NCBI RefSeq assembly: GCF_001423585.1
Contig: NZ_LMOP01000012.1
Span: 484,118-548,117 of the forward strand
Source: Xanthomonas sp. Leaf148
GTDB lineage: Bacteria; Pseudomonadota; Gammaproteobacteria; Xanthomonadales; Xanthomonadaceae
DNA: 64,000 nt
Direction of reading: 5' to 3'
Part shown: positions 26,447 through 35,820 of the stretch, piece by piece
How the letters are laid out: each line of letters starts with the position of its first letter
How positions within the stretch are numbered: the stretch's first letter is position 1
Program-made: the position numbers and the translations under genes
The notes under the pieces: model-generated
The model's input: only the letters and a program-made list of their open reading frames with translations
Databases searched by the model: none
Told to the model about the DNA's origin: nothing

Positions 26447-27499
26447 ATGCAGCAGACACGCCAAAAACGTAGTGGAAACCGGGCATTGCAGGCCCTGCGC
26501 CGCTGCCTGACAGTGACCGTCGCCGCTTTGGCACTGGCCAGTGCGCCGGCCTGGTCGGCAGAACGCGCCAGCGCCGATACCGCCGCCGAACAGGCCAGCC
26601 GGATCGCCCTGTGGCCGAAGGCGATGGCACCGGGAGACACGGCGTTGCCGCAGCCGCAGCGCATCGTGGACCGCAGCAGCGATGCCGCCCTGCCCGACCG
26701 CTATATCCAGAACATCGGCCAGCCCTATCTGGTGGTCTACCGCCCCAAGCAGCCCAACGGCACCGCGCTGCTGGTCACCCCCGGCGGCGGCTATCAGCGC
26801 ATCGTGCTGGACAACGAAGGTAGCGCGCTGGTGCCCAGCTTCGTCGACCAGGCCGGCATCACCTTGTTCGTGCTGCGCTACCGACTGCCCGGCGAAGGCC
26901 ACCCGAATGGCGCCGACGTGCCGCTGGCCGATGCGCAACGTGCGCTGCGGCTGATCCGCGCCAATGCGGGCCGCTATGGCATCGATGCGCAGCGGGTCGG
27001 GGTGATGGGGTTTTCGGCCGGCGGCCATGTCGCCGCCAGCCTGGACACGCGTTACGCCGCGCAGGTGTACCCGGCGCAGGACGCCGCCGATGCGCTGAGC
27101 GCGCGGCCGGACTTCGCGTTGCTGATCTACCCGGTGATCGACATGGACAGCGCCAATGCACACATGGGCTCGCGCGAGCGCCTGCTCGGCAAAACGCCCA
27201 GCGCTGCTCAGGTCAGTGCGTACTCGCCGCAACTGCACGTGGACGCGCGCACTCCGCCGACATTCTTGCTGCACGCGCAGGACGACACCGTGGTGTCGGT
27301 GCGTAATAGCCTGCTGATGCACGACGCGCTACTGCGCGCCGGCGTACCCAGCGAGCTGCATGTCTTTCCGCAGGGCGGGCATGGCTTCGGCACCGCGGCC
27401 ACCACCGGGTTGACGGTGGCGGTGTGGCCGCAGCTGGCGCAGGCGTGGATTGCGCACGTCAGCAAGCCACCGGCTGCGGCGCAGGACGCGGCGCGATGA
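26447..27499 (+). CDS. Secreted alpha/beta-hydrolase (xylan/pectin esterase-like)
   Basis: The 350-residue protein has a long N-terminal signal sequence (to WSAE, about residue 38) and a BD-FAE-type alpha/beta hydrolase domain. The nucleophile elbow is GFSAGG, the oxyanion region is VTPGGGYQRI, and the acid and His are in LLHAQDDTVVSV and FPQGGHGFG. Relatives are annotated as acetylxylan esterase or endo-xylanase-type hydrolase; a de-acetylase of plant polysaccharide is the best guess. The next gene begins with an ATGA overlap. Confidence 0.85.
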   Translation: MQQTRQKRSGNRALQALRRCLTVTVAALALASAPAWSAERASADTAAEQASRIALWPKAMAPGDTALPQPQRIVDRSSDAALPDRYIQNIGQPYLVVYRPKQPNGTALLVTPGGGYQRIVLDNEGSALVPSFVDQAGITLFVLRYRLPGEGHPNGADVPLADAQRALRLIRANAGRYGIDAQRVGVMGFSAGGHVAASLDTRYAAQVYPAQDAADALSARPDFALLIYPVIDMDSANAHMGSRERLLGKTPSAAQVSAYSPQLHVDARTPPTFLLHAQDDTVVSVRNSLLMHDALLRAGVPSELHVFPQGGHGFGTAATTGLTVAVWPQLAQAWIAHVSKPPAAAQDAAR

Positions 27500-29115
27500 C
27501 GGCGCCATCCACGCCCGACGTGCGCCGACGCACGCTGCTGCGCAGTGGATTGCTCGTCAGTGCTGCCGTCGCGTTACCCGGTGTCGCCAGTGCCGTAGCG
27601 CCACCGCCGCGCGATGACAGCGCACCGCTGGCACAGGTGCGTAGCGGTGCACTGCGCGGGTATCGCGAGCAGGGCATCTGCGTGTTCAAGGGTATCCCGT
27701 ACGGCGGCGACACCGCCGCGCGGCGCTTCCAGGCGCCCGTGCCGGAGACAGCGTGGAGCGGCGTGCGCGATGCCACCGGCTTCGGCGCCGCCGCCCCGCA
27801 GCCCAAAGCCAGCGAACCCACCAGCGAGGACTGCCTGTTCCTCAATGTCTGGACGCCCGGCCTGCGCGATGGCGGCCGGCGGCCGATCCTGTTCTATATC
27901 CATGGCGGCGGCTACACCACCGGCTCCGGCAGCGACCCGCTGTACGACGGCGTGCGCCTGTGCCGGCGCGGTGATGTGGTGGTGGTCACCGTCAACCACC
28001 GGCTCAACCTGTTCGGCTATCTGTCGCTGGCGCAGCTGGGCGATGCCAGCGTTGCCGATTCCGGGAATGCCGGCCAGCTGGATCTGATCCAGGCGCTGCA
28101 GTGGGTGCGCCAGCACGCGGCCGAATTCGGCGGCGACGCCGGCAATGTCACCGTGTTCGGTCAATCCGGCGGCGGCGCCAAGATCGCCACGCTGATGGCC
28201 ATGCCCGCCGCGCGCGGCCTGTTCCACCGCGCCTGGACCATGAGCGGGCAGCAGGTCACTGCGGCCGGGCCGCGCGCGGCCACCCAGCGCGCGCAATTGC
28301 TGCTGGAGGCGCTGAAGATTGCGCCAGGCGATCTCGCGCGCCTGCGCAGCGTGCCGGTGGCGCAGCTGCTGGCCGCCGCGCAGGTGCGCGACCCGTCGCG
28401 GGTGGAAAACAGCGCGTTGTATTTCGGCCCGGTGCTGGATGCGCGCAACCTGCCGGTGCATCCGTTCTGGCCGACCGCACCGCTGCAGTCGGCGACGATT
28501 CCGATGGTGATCGGCAATACTCGCGACGAGACGCGCGCGTTTCTCGGCAACGATGCGGCCAACTTCGCACTCACCTGGGACACGCTGCCGGCCAAGCTGG
28601 AAGCGCAGCAATACGTGGACCTGTTGCCGCAGGTGGTGATCGCCGAATACCGCCGCCTGTATCCGCACTATTCGCCATCGGAGGTGTTCTTTGCCGCCAC
28701 CACCGCCGGGCGCTCGTGGCGTGGCGCGGTGGAAGAAGCCGAAGCGCGCGCACGCCAGGGCGCACCGACCTGGGTGTATCAACTGAACTGGGGCTCGCCG
28801 CTGGACGGCGGCAAGTTCGGCGCCTTCCACACGCTGGATATTCCGCTGGTGTTCGACACCATCGGCCAGCCCGGTTCGCGCACCGGCGACAGCGCCGATG
28901 CGCAGCGCATGGCCGACCAGATGAGCGCTGCGTTGATCGCATTCGCGCGGCATGGCGACCCCACGCATCGCGGAGCCCCCCGCTGGCGGCAGTATTCGTT
29001 GCAGCGCCGCGAGACGTTGCTGTTCGATGTGCCGAGCCGGATGGAAAACGACCCGCGCGGTGGCGAACGTCGGCTGTATCAGCAAGCGCCGTTTATTCAA
29101 CGTGGCACGTTCTGA
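27496..29115 (+). CDS. Type B carboxylesterase
   Basis: The 539-residue protein is a secreted carboxylesterase/lipase of the cholinesterase-like family. It has a twin-arginine-like leader (RRRTLLRSGLLVSAAVAL), the type B signature EDCLFLNVWTPG, the oxyanion loop YIHGGGY, and the nucleophile in FGQSGGGAKI. It overlaps the preceding esterase gene by 4 bp (ATGA), so both are made together. Acting with the esterase it may remove acyl groups (ferulate, acetate, methyl) from plant wall polymers; the linkage is not known. Confidence 0.88.
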   Translation: MTAPSTPDVRRRTLLRSGLLVSAAVALPGVASAVAPPPRDDSAPLAQVRSGALRGYREQGICVFKGIPYGGDTAARRFQAPVPETAWSGVRDATGFGAAAPQPKASEPTSEDCLFLNVWTPGLRDGGRRPILFYIHGGGYTTGSGSDPLYDGVRLCRRGDVVVVTVNHRLNLFGYLSLAQLGDASVADSGNAGQLDLIQALQWVRQHAAEFGGDAGNVTVFGQSGGGAKIATLMAMPAARGLFHRAWTMSGQQVTAAGPRAATQRAQLLLEALKIAPGDLARLRSVPVAQLLAAAQVRDPSRVENSALYFGPVLDARNLPVHPFWPTAPLQSATIPMVIGNTRDETRAFLGNDAANFALTWDTLPAKLEAQQYVDLLPQVVIAEYRRLYPHYSPSEVFFAATTAGRSWRGAVEEAEARARQGAPTWVYQLNWGSPLDGGKFGAFHTLDIPLVFDTIGQPGSRTGDSADAQRMADQMSAALIAFARHGDPTHRGAPRWRQYSLQRRETLLFDVPSRMENDPRGGERRLYQQAPFIQRGTF

Positions 29116-29274
29116 GCGCTTGTTCTATTGAACAACGAACAGCACATGGCAGGCAGTCGCCATTCGGATTCTTATGGCGCGCTCGCTACACCGGGTTCCG
29201 AGCGATACAGACCGACTCGGGCACCGGCCACGCTCTTGCTGCGATCGCGCAGCAGTATTTAGAGCGACCAATCA

Positions 29275-29400
29275 ATCGTAGCGAGCAGGTGTCAGGTGGG
29301 TGTGGACGGCGCGGAGGAACCGGAGTGTCCGCGTGGTAATGCGCACCGCGCACCAGCTCCGCCCACCTGGCGGTGAGCACAGTCGGTTTGTCAGCTGCAC
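29275..29400. repeat. Dispersed intergenic repeat, copy C
   Basis: This third copy of the element is more diverged: GTAGCGAGCAGGTGTCAGGT, GGAACCGGAGTGTCCGCGTG, then GCACCxGCTCCGCCCACCTG and GGCGGTGAGCACAGTCGG. It occupies most of the gap 29116-29422 between the esterase and acetylesterase genes. Confidence 0.65.
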
Positions 29401-29422
29401 TTATTCGATCTTGAGGTGATCC

Positions 29423-30403
29423 ATGCTTAGGTACTCCGTTGCCCCATCCATGCTGCTGACTGCGCTGGCAGTTGCCTGCCTTGCGTTCGCTGATGCCACC
29501 GCTGCCACCGTGGTCGACACACCGCTCGCCTCCACGGCATCCACCACCAACACCTTAAGCAGCAACGCGCCGGCCGCCACGCCTGCATTTGCCGCCAGCA
29601 AGATCGTGCTGGTGGGCGATTCCACCACCGCCGTGCAAGGCGGCTGGGGCCCGAGTTTCTGTGCGCAGCATGTGACCTCGTTCCTGAGCTGCCTCAACCT
29701 GGCACGCGGGGGACGCAGCACCTCCAACTATCGCGCCGAAGGCTCGTGGGACATCGCGCTGAAGGAGCTGCGCAGCGGCGGCTATCAGCACGTGATCGTG
29801 TTGATCCAGTTCGGTCACAACGATCAACCCGGCAAGCCGGGGCGCTCCACCGACCTTGCCAGCGAATTCCCGGCCAACCTGCGCCGCTACGTGGCCGAAG
29901 CGCGCGCCGCCGGCGCGGTGCCGGTGCTGGTGACGCCGTTGACGCGGCGGCAGTTCGAGGCCGGCCAGTTGGTGGATGACCTGGGCCCCTGGGCGCAGGC
30001 CACGCGTGCGGTCGCGCGCGAGCTGCAGGTGCCATTGGTGGATCTGCATGCGCGCAGCCGCGCTCTGGTGCAGGGCATGGGGCCGGTGCTGGCGATGCGG
30101 CTGGCGCAGCGCCCCGCCGAGCCGGCGCAGATCGTCGCCGCACAATCGGGCACTACCATCGGCAAAACACCGGCGCAGGCGGTTGGCCCATCTCCGGCGT
30201 CTGCGTCAACGTCGAAGAACACAGCCACGACCAACCCCGCTGCCACGGCGCAGGACAACGCCAGCGCCGAGCCGATGGGCCAGGCCAAACTCGCGTTCGA
30301 CTACACGCATCTCGGCCCGGACGGCGCCGATCTGTTCGCCGCCATCGTGGCCGACGAGTTGGCGCAGCAGCTGCCTGCGCTGCGGCCGTTGTTGATTCCC
30401 TAG
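29423..30403 (+). CDS. Rhamnogalacturonan acetylesterase (SGNH hydrolase)
   Basis: The 326-residue secreted protein has a signal peptide (PSMLLTALAVACLAFADATA), a low-complexity Ser/Thr/Ala linker, then the SGNH blocks: I VLVGDSTTAVQGGWG, II GGRSTSNY, III FGHNDQPGKPG and V DYTHLGPDGADLFA. These are the marks of rhamnogalacturonan acetylesterases. A second Ala/Ser/Thr-rich stretch (about residues 235-285) is inserted before block V, longer than in standard enzymes. Its last 160 or so bases are duplicated at 42405-42567. It closes the pectin locus. Confidence 0.88.
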   Translation: MLRYSVAPSMLLTALAVACLAFADATAATVVDTPLASTASTTNTLSSNAPAATPAFAASKIVLVGDSTTAVQGGWGPSFCAQHVTSFLSCLNLARGGRSTSNYRAEGSWDIALKELRSGGYQHVIVLIQFGHNDQPGKPGRSTDLASEFPANLRRYVAEARAAGAVPVLVTPLTRRQFEAGQLVDDLGPWAQATRAVARELQVPLVDLHARSRALVQGMGPVLAMRLAQRPAEPAQIVAAQSGTTIGKTPAQAVGPSPASASTSKNTATTNPAATAQDNASAEPMGQAKLAFDYTHLGPDGADLFAAIVADELAQQLPALRPLLIP

Positions 30404-30416
30404 AGCGTGTCACGCA

Positions 30417-30436
30417 GTTGCCGACCGAGCGGCAAC
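30417..30436 (+). terminator. Hairpin after the acetylesterase gene
   Basis: GTTGCCG-ACCGAG-CGGCAAC, a 7-bp stem with a 6-base loop, lies 14 bp after the stop codon. There is no U-tract, so its strength is uncertain. Confidence 0.5.
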
Positions 30437-30461
30437 GCGGTAGTTGCAGACGAAATGGATA

Positions 30462-30486
30462 ATTCGCATGCGATTGTCATGCGAAT
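30462..30486. promoter_or_regulatory. 9-bp inverted repeat upstream of the signalling receptor
   Basis: ATTCGCATG and CATGCGAAT are separated by 7 bases, about 110 bp before the receptor start. It could be an operator for the receptor promoter. Its proximity to the acetylesterase terminator leaves the alternative of a transcript end. Confidence 0.4.
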
Positions 30487-30596
30487 GTAAGGAAGTGTGA
30501 TGGTGGTTCGTCGGGTCTAGTACGACTGCAACCGCACCTAGGTCAGCGGATGGTCCACGCGCGGCAAGGTTCCACTTCTCACTCGGGGCAAGACTC

Positions 30597-33500
30597 ATGC
30601 GATCAGGTGTTCCCGTCGTACCTTATGTGGCCTGTGCCACGTGTGTGGCCGTCATGGTGGTGTCGGGCGCCGCAGCGGCCCAGTCGCACACTTTCGAGGT
30701 GGCGGCCCAGCCGGCGCAAAGCGGCATCCGCGCCTTCGGCCAACAAGCCGATGCACAGATCCTGATCAGCGAAAAAACCGCCGCAGCGGTCGACACCGCA
30801 GAAGTGAAAGGCACTTACGAGGTCGAGCATGGCCTGGACGTACTGCTGAGCGGCACCCGTCTCAGCTGGCAGCGCACCGGCCCCAATAGCTTCTCGATCG
30901 TGGAAAGGAAGTTCCGCGAAGACACCGTCGCCCTGCCCGAAATTACGGTGCAAGGACGCCGGGAGTGGACGCTCAACACGGGCATCAGCCGCTCCGAGAA
31001 TGACAGTCAGCCCTTCGTGGTGATCGATGGCGAAACCATCCGACGCTCCGGTGCCCCCAATCTCGAAACGTTTCTGCGTAACCAGCTCAGCGTCAATGCA
31101 TCGCCAGGCACCTCCGACCAGGGAGGCGCATTTGAGACCCGTAATGTCAGCTCTATCAATCTGCGTGGACTGGGCGAACGCGAAACGCTGATCCTGGTCG
31201 ACGGGCGCCGCATCGCCGGCACCACCAACAGCGACGGCAGCCTGGGTCAGCCGTCGCTGTCCGGCATTCCGATGGCGGCGATCGAGCGAATCGAGGTCTT
31301 GGCGTCCTCTGCTTCCGGCATCTACGGCAACGGTGCTACCGGCGGGGCGATCAACATCATCATGCGCCGCGATTACGCCGGCAGCGAACTGTCCAGCACC
31401 TACAACAACACGTTCGACGGCGGCGGATCAGGCCGGCGCTTCGATCTGACCGGCGGCCGTTCGCTGCAGGATGGACGCACCAACATCACCTTCAATGCAA
31501 GCTGGTCCACCGCCAGCCCGATCATGAATCGCGACCGCTCTGCGCTATTGCTGGACAGCAAACGCCGCGGACTTGCCAACAACCCCAACTACTACAGGTT
31601 CGCTTCGCCGCTGGGCAACACACCCAATATCCGCTCAACCGACACGCGCAACCCACTGCAGCTGGATCCGGAATACGGCGGCGCCACCCTCCCCTCGTTC
31701 TATACCCACGTGCCAGATGGCTATCGCGGTTTGGCCCAGGACGGGGTGAACCCGCTGATTGCCAACGCCGGCACCTATCAACTCGACTTGTCCACGACCG
31801 ACGCACGCGACGGTGGCCAGCGCGAACTCATCTTCGGCACCGAACAACAGGCCGCCTCGATTGCGCTGCGTCATGACGTCACCGATTGGTTGAAGCTCTA
31901 CGCAGAGGCCAGCATGACCCGTGCGGTCAGCAAGGCACGCCGCAACTCGATTCCCAACGATCTGGTACTGGCCGCCGATGCGCCAAACAATCCGTTCGCG
32001 CAGGATGTCACGGTCACGGTGCCGTTTTCCGGGGGGAATTCCGTGGTCAACGAGAACATCGCGCAGACCTACCGCGGTGTGTTCGGCGCCATCATGCAGC
32101 TGCCCGCCAGCTGGCAGGCGGTGATCGATGTCTCGCGCAGCCAGAGCCGCTTGCGCAACGACGACTTCCCAACCGAGGTCGCCCAGGACACCCTCGATAC
32201 GTTCCGCAACGGCGAACAGGACATCCTGCGCGACGTGCGGCTTGCGCCCAATTTCAACTATGCCTACGAAAACGTACCTTACGGATCCAGGCAGACGCCC
32301 ACGCGCAACGACCTGACGGTCGCCTCGTTACGCCTGGCAGGCCCGATCCCGTTCAAGTTGCCGGGCGGCGAACCGACCGCCACGTTCAGCCTGGAGCGCA
32401 CGCTGCAGAAGCAGGCCGAAAGCATGAACGCACAAAACAGTGCCACCCAGTCGTTGGTCAATATCTCGGCGCCCGGCCGCGAGCAGGTCGACTCGGCCTA
32501 TGCAGAAATCAACCTGCCGCTGATTGGCAGCGACAACAAGATCCCGCTGGTACGCGAGCTGTTGTTGACCATCGCCGGCAGGTACGAGCGCTCCGAAGAG
32601 ACCGGCTCACCCAATGCCAACTGCCTGTTCATAGACGGGCCGCTGCCGAGCCTGGACATTCGCTCGCTGTGTCCGCCGTCGCAGCCAGCCTCCAGTGCAC
32701 GCAATGCCCATTTCAATCCAACCTACAGCGCGCGCTGGCGGATCATCGACAGCATCACCCTGCGCGGCTCCTATGCAACCGGCTATCTGACTCCCAAGCT
32801 CAACGAACTGCTCAAGATCAGCAATCCGTTGCTGGTCGTCAGTGCCACCGATCCGCAGCGTGGCAATGAGCAGATCGGATTGCCGAGCCCGCTCTTTCCT
32901 GGTTCCTACTACCTCACCGGCTTCAGTGGCGGCAATCCCGATGCCCGGCCGGAAACATCCAAGACCTTCACTGCGGGCATCATCGTGGAGCCCACGTTTG
33001 CAGACGGGCTGCGCATGTCGCTGGACTGGACCCGGATCACCAAACGCGACAACTACTACGACCCGCTCGAACTGCTGACCCCGGATGGCGACCCGCAGGT
33101 GCAGCGGTCCTTCGAAAGCTTCCTGAGCCGCTACCCTGGTCGGGTCACCCGTGGGCCAGCATCGGACGGCTACGCAGTCGGGCCGATCGAGACCATCGAC
33201 GCTTCGCTGGCCAATCTGGTCGGCTCGGCCAGCGAGTCCTACGATCTTGCGGCCAGTTATTCGCATGATCTGTTCGGCGGCCAGATCGGTGTCGGCCTCA
33301 ACGCGACCTATGTGGATAGCTTGACCCAACAGAAGGTGCCCGGCGGGGCCAATACCAACTATGCCGGCGTCATCGGGGCCGACTTCTTGTCGCGCCTGAG
33401 CGGCATTGGTGGGCTCAGGTGGAAAGGATCCGGCCGAGTGGAATGGACCGGTACGCATCTGGGACTGTCCTGGCAGGCCAGATACTTCGACTCCTACCAT

Positions 33501-33737
33501 CTCAACGAAACCAGGACGGTTGAATTCAGCCAGGGGGCGGCCAAGATCCCCAAACAGATCTACCACGACGTCTCCGGATCCTATGCATTTGCTGACGGCA
33601 CCACGCTGCGTCTGGGCATCAACAATGTCCTCAACAAGCGCCCGCCGGTCGATTCGGTTTCGCCGGCACGGTATTACAGCACCTTCGGCGACCCGCGGTT
33701 GGCGAGCTATTATCTGACGCTGATCAAGAGTTTTTGA
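30597..33737 (+). CDS. Signalling TonB-dependent outer-membrane receptor with STN domain
   Basis: The 1046-residue receptor has a signal peptide to about residue 28. An N-terminal STN domain spans residues 31-103 (HTFEVAAQPAQSGIRAFGQQ, ADAQILIS, TGPNSFSIV), followed by a TonB-box-like LPEITVQG (113-120), a plug (INLRGLGERETLILVDGRRI, ERIEVLASSASGIYGNGATG) and a very long barrel ending KSF. The STN domain is the one that in FecA-type receptors contacts a FecR protein; genes for FecI- and FecR-like proteins follow directly. The barrel is longer than that of siderophore receptors (1046 against 700-800), more like receptors for carbohydrates, proteins or peptides. The ligand is unknown. Confidence 0.92.
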   Translation: MRSGVPVVPYVACATCVAVMVVSGAAAAQSHTFEVAAQPAQSGIRAFGQQADAQILISEKTAAAVDTAEVKGTYEVEHGLDVLLSGTRLSWQRTGPNSFSIVERKFREDTVALPEITVQGRREWTLNTGISRSENDSQPFVVIDGETIRRSGAPNLETFLRNQLSVNASPGTSDQGGAFETRNVSSINLRGLGERETLILVDGRRIAGTTNSDGSLGQPSLSGIPMAAIERIEVLASSASGIYGNGATGGAINIIMRRDYAGSELSSTYNNTFDGGGSGRRFDLTGGRSLQDGRTNITFNASWSTASPIMNRDRSALLLDSKRRGLANNPNYYRFASPLGNTPNIRSTDTRNPLQLDPEYGGATLPSFYTHVPDGYRGLAQDGVNPLIANAGTYQLDLSTTDARDGGQRELIFGTEQQAASIALRHDVTDWLKLYAEASMTRAVSKARRNSIPNDLVLAADAPNNPFAQDVTVTVPFSGGNSVVNENIAQTYRGVFGAIMQLPASWQAVIDVSRSQSRLRNDDFPTEVAQDTLDTFRNGEQDILRDVRLAPNFNYAYENVPYGSRQTPTRNDLTVASLRLAGPIPFKLPGGEPTATFSLERTLQKQAESMNAQNSATQSLVNISAPGREQVDSAYAEINLPLIGSDNKIPLVRELLLTIAGRYERSEETGSPNANCLFIDGPLPSLDIRSLCPPSQPASSARNAHFNPTYSARWRIIDSITLRGSYATGYLTPKLNELLKISNPLLVVSATDPQRGNEQIGLPSPLFPGSYYLTGFSGGNPDARPETSKTFTAGIIVEPTFADGLRMSLDWTRITKRDNYYDPLELLTPDGDPQVQRSFESFLSRYPGRVTRGPASDGYAVGPIETIDASLANLVGSASESYDLAASYSHDLFGGQIGVGLNATYVDSLTQQKVPGGANTNYAGVIGADFLSRLSGIGGLRWKGSGRVEWTGTHLGLSWQARYFDSYHLNETRTVEFSQGAAKIPKQIYHDVSGSYAFADGTTLRLGINNVLNKRPPVDSVSPARYYSTFGDPRLASYYLTLIKSF

Positions 33738-33845
33738 CGCGGCAAGATTCATCAGGGGACGGGCCGCGCAGGATTCGACCTGGGGCCATTCGAGCGTATC
33801 GGCAGGTCATGCAGTGCGGAGAGTGTCGTAGACGAAACCCGTCCA

Positions 33846-34421
33846 ATGAACGAACGCCGGTCGACGAGCGAGATCGAACGCACGCGGTTAACGCGCTGGG
33901 TGGCGAGGGAGATCGTGCCCCACGAGGCGGCGATCCGCAGCTGGCTGCGCCAGCGTGGTCTGAGCCCGGAGGATGTCGACGATCTGGTGCAGGAGGCATA
34001 TGCCAAACTGGCCGGTCTGCGTCATGCCGAGCAGATCGACAGTCCGGGGGCTTATTTCTTTCAGACGGTGCGTTACCTGATGATCGATCAGATTCGGCGC
34101 GCGCGCGTCGTGCGCATCGATGCGGTCGGCCAGATTGCCGACCTGCCATGCCATGTCGACGAACTGGATCCCGAGCGCGTCACCAACGACAGACATGAGC
34201 TTGATCGTGTGCTTCGATTGATCGAAGCCCTGCCCGAACGTTGCCGGGCAATCATCAAGATGCGCAAGATTCAGGGCTTGTCACAGCGCGACATCGCCGC
34301 CCAGTTGGGAGTCAGCGAAAGCATCGTGGAAAATGACGCGGTCAAGGGCATGTTGCTGCTGACGCGGGCGCTGCAGAGCGACCCCGAACAGACGCAGCCG
34401 GTACGAAGGTGGCGAAAATGA
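33846..34421 (+). CDS. FecI-type ECF sigma factor
   Basis: The 191-residue protein has sigma-70 region 2 (EDVDDLVQEAYAKLAGLRHA, then GAYFFQTVRYLMIDQIRRAR) and region 4 (ALPERCRAIIKMRKIQGLSQ, RDIAAQLGVSESIVE). Sigma factors with this architecture work with a FecR anti-sigma to transcribe a receptor gene. The gene lies 108 bp after the receptor and overlaps the FecR gene by ATGA, so sigma and anti-sigma are coupled. Its target promoter is probably the receptor's own. Confidence 0.93.
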   Translation: MNERRSTSEIERTRLTRWVAREIVPHEAAIRSWLRQRGLSPEDVDDLVQEAYAKLAGLRHAEQIDSPGAYFFQTVRYLMIDQIRRARVVRIDAVGQIADLPCHVDELDPERVTNDRHELDRVLRLIEALPERCRAIIKMRKIQGLSQRDIAAQLGVSESIVENDAVKGMLLLTRALQSDPEQTQPVRRWRK

Positions 34422-35428
34422 GCACCCGTCAAAACGCGCAGGAGATCGAACAGGAGGCCATGCATTGGGTGCTGCGCCTGGATCGCGAGGGGCGCACGCC
34501 CGCAGTGTGCGAGGAACTGGAGCAATGGCTGGGGGGGGATGTCCGCCGCCGCGGCGCCTTGCTCAAGGCCGAGGCAACCTGGTGCACGCTGGACGCACTG
34601 GCAGAAACCAGCGATGCCGCTTTCCGCCACGTGCCATCGCCTGCACCGAAGTCCGCTCCGGCGCGGGCGCCGCGCCGTGCGCGCTGGCCCATGGTCGTCG
34701 GTGCATGCGCGGCAGTCGCCATCGCCGTTGTTGGTCTGTCGGTCCTGCTACCGCGCGGCGAGCAGTACCAGACGGCCATTGGCGAAGTCCGCCGGGTGCC
34801 GCTGGCCGACCGCTCGACCATGGCCATCAACACCGCCAGCAAGGTCAGGGTCGCCTATATCCAGGAGCTGCGCGCCATCTCGCTAGAGCAGGGCGAAGCG
34901 TGGTTTCGGGTCGCAAAGAACAAGCAACGTCCGTTCGTGGTGTCGGCAGGGCCGGTCCGGGTCGAAGCAGTCGGCACCGCGTTTTCGGTGCGGCGGCACA
35001 GCAACGGTGCCGATGTCATGGTGACCGAGGGCGTGGTGCGCGTGTGGGTGGTAGGCGCCGAACCGCGCGCGGTGGCATTGTCCGCCGGCTCGGCGTTGTT
35101 CATTGCCGATACCGCCGTTATTCGGCAGGAGCCAGAGATCGCCGCGCCGGTCATCGAGCGCAAGCTGGCATGGCGTGCAGGCAGGCTGGATCTATCGGGA
35201 GAGACGCTGGCCGAAGCGGTTGCCGAATTCAATCGTTACAGTCCGACCCCGATTGTCGTCGCGCAACCGCAGGTCGCGCAAAAACGTCTGTTCGGTGTGT
35301 TTCGTCTGGACGATCCGGAAGGCTTCGCCCGCACGGCAGCCATCACGCTGGGCGCGTCGATCAAGCGCCGCGACCACACCATCGTCATCACCGACGGCCG
35401 CGAAGTCGACCACCCGAACGCCCAATAG
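34418..35428 (+). CDS. FecR-type anti-sigma/sensor protein
   Basis: The 336-residue protein has a cytoplasmic N-terminal FecR_N-like part (EIEQEAMHWVLRLDREGR, then WLGGDVRRRGALLKAEATW). One membrane helix follows (WPMVVGACAAVAIAVVGLSV), then the FecR domain in the periplasm (GEVRRVPLADRSTMAINTAS, FRVAKNKQRPFVVSAGPVRV, GTAFSVRR). The C-terminal part (LDLSGETLAEAVAEFNRYSP, then LFGVFRLDDPEGFA) is an STN-like module. It would relay the receptor's ligand-bound state to the sigma factor. An in-frame GTG at 34409 would add three residues; the ATG in the ATGA overlap with the sigma gene was used. Confidence 0.92.
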   Translation: MSTRQNAQEIEQEAMHWVLRLDREGRTPAVCEELEQWLGGDVRRRGALLKAEATWCTLDALAETSDAAFRHVPSPAPKSAPARAPRRARWPMVVGACAAVAIAVVGLSVLLPRGEQYQTAIGEVRRVPLADRSTMAINTASKVRVAYIQELRAISLEQGEAWFRVAKNKQRPFVVSAGPVRVEAVGTAFSVRRHSNGADVMVTEGVVRVWVVGAEPRAVALSAGSALFIADTAVIRQEPEIAAPVIERKLAWRAGRLDLSGETLAEAVAEFNRYSPTPIVVAQPQVAQKRLFGVFRLDDPEGFARTAAITLGASIKRRDHTIVITDGREVDHPNAQ

Positions 35429-35777
35429 TGCACCGGCTTGGCGTGAGAGACGGCACGGTCGCAGCGCCCGGATCGCGCTGATGCATTGGTGGGATCGCCC
35501 CACGCTGGCGCAACGGCCAACTCATGCGCGCATCGCACAGGCCGCCTCGGCGGCCATCCACTGTCTCGCACCGCCATGCAATGACGGCGACGGTCATCGC
35601 AACAGGCAACAGGACGCTCGCCGACGTGTCGTGGTGAATGGTGAGCATAGGTCGGCACCGTCGATGCGACCTGCCAACTGTGGTCGGTTCGCATGCACAC
35701 CAACACCGCCACCCATCGATCGCTGCCCTGCGTGGGATGCCATGGCGTCGCCGTTCGGGGCATGCACTGACTGCTGC

Positions 35778-35810
35778 GGTGATCGCCGGCCGAGTCGGGC
35801 GGCGATCACC
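35778..35810. terminator. Hairpin between the convergent fecR and M16 genes
   Basis: GGTGATCGCC at 35778-35787 pairs perfectly with GGCGATCACC at 35801-35810 around a 13-base loop. Placed 11 bp beyond the M16 stop codon, it could end transcription from either side. The rest of the gap 35429-35820 shows nothing coding. Confidence 0.6.
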
Positions 35811-35820
35811 GGTGTGCGCA

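Noticed and set aside
30404..30596. Fur box before the signalling receptor
   Set aside because: No stretch matches the Fur consensus convincingly; only the ATTCGCATG inverted repeat stands out.
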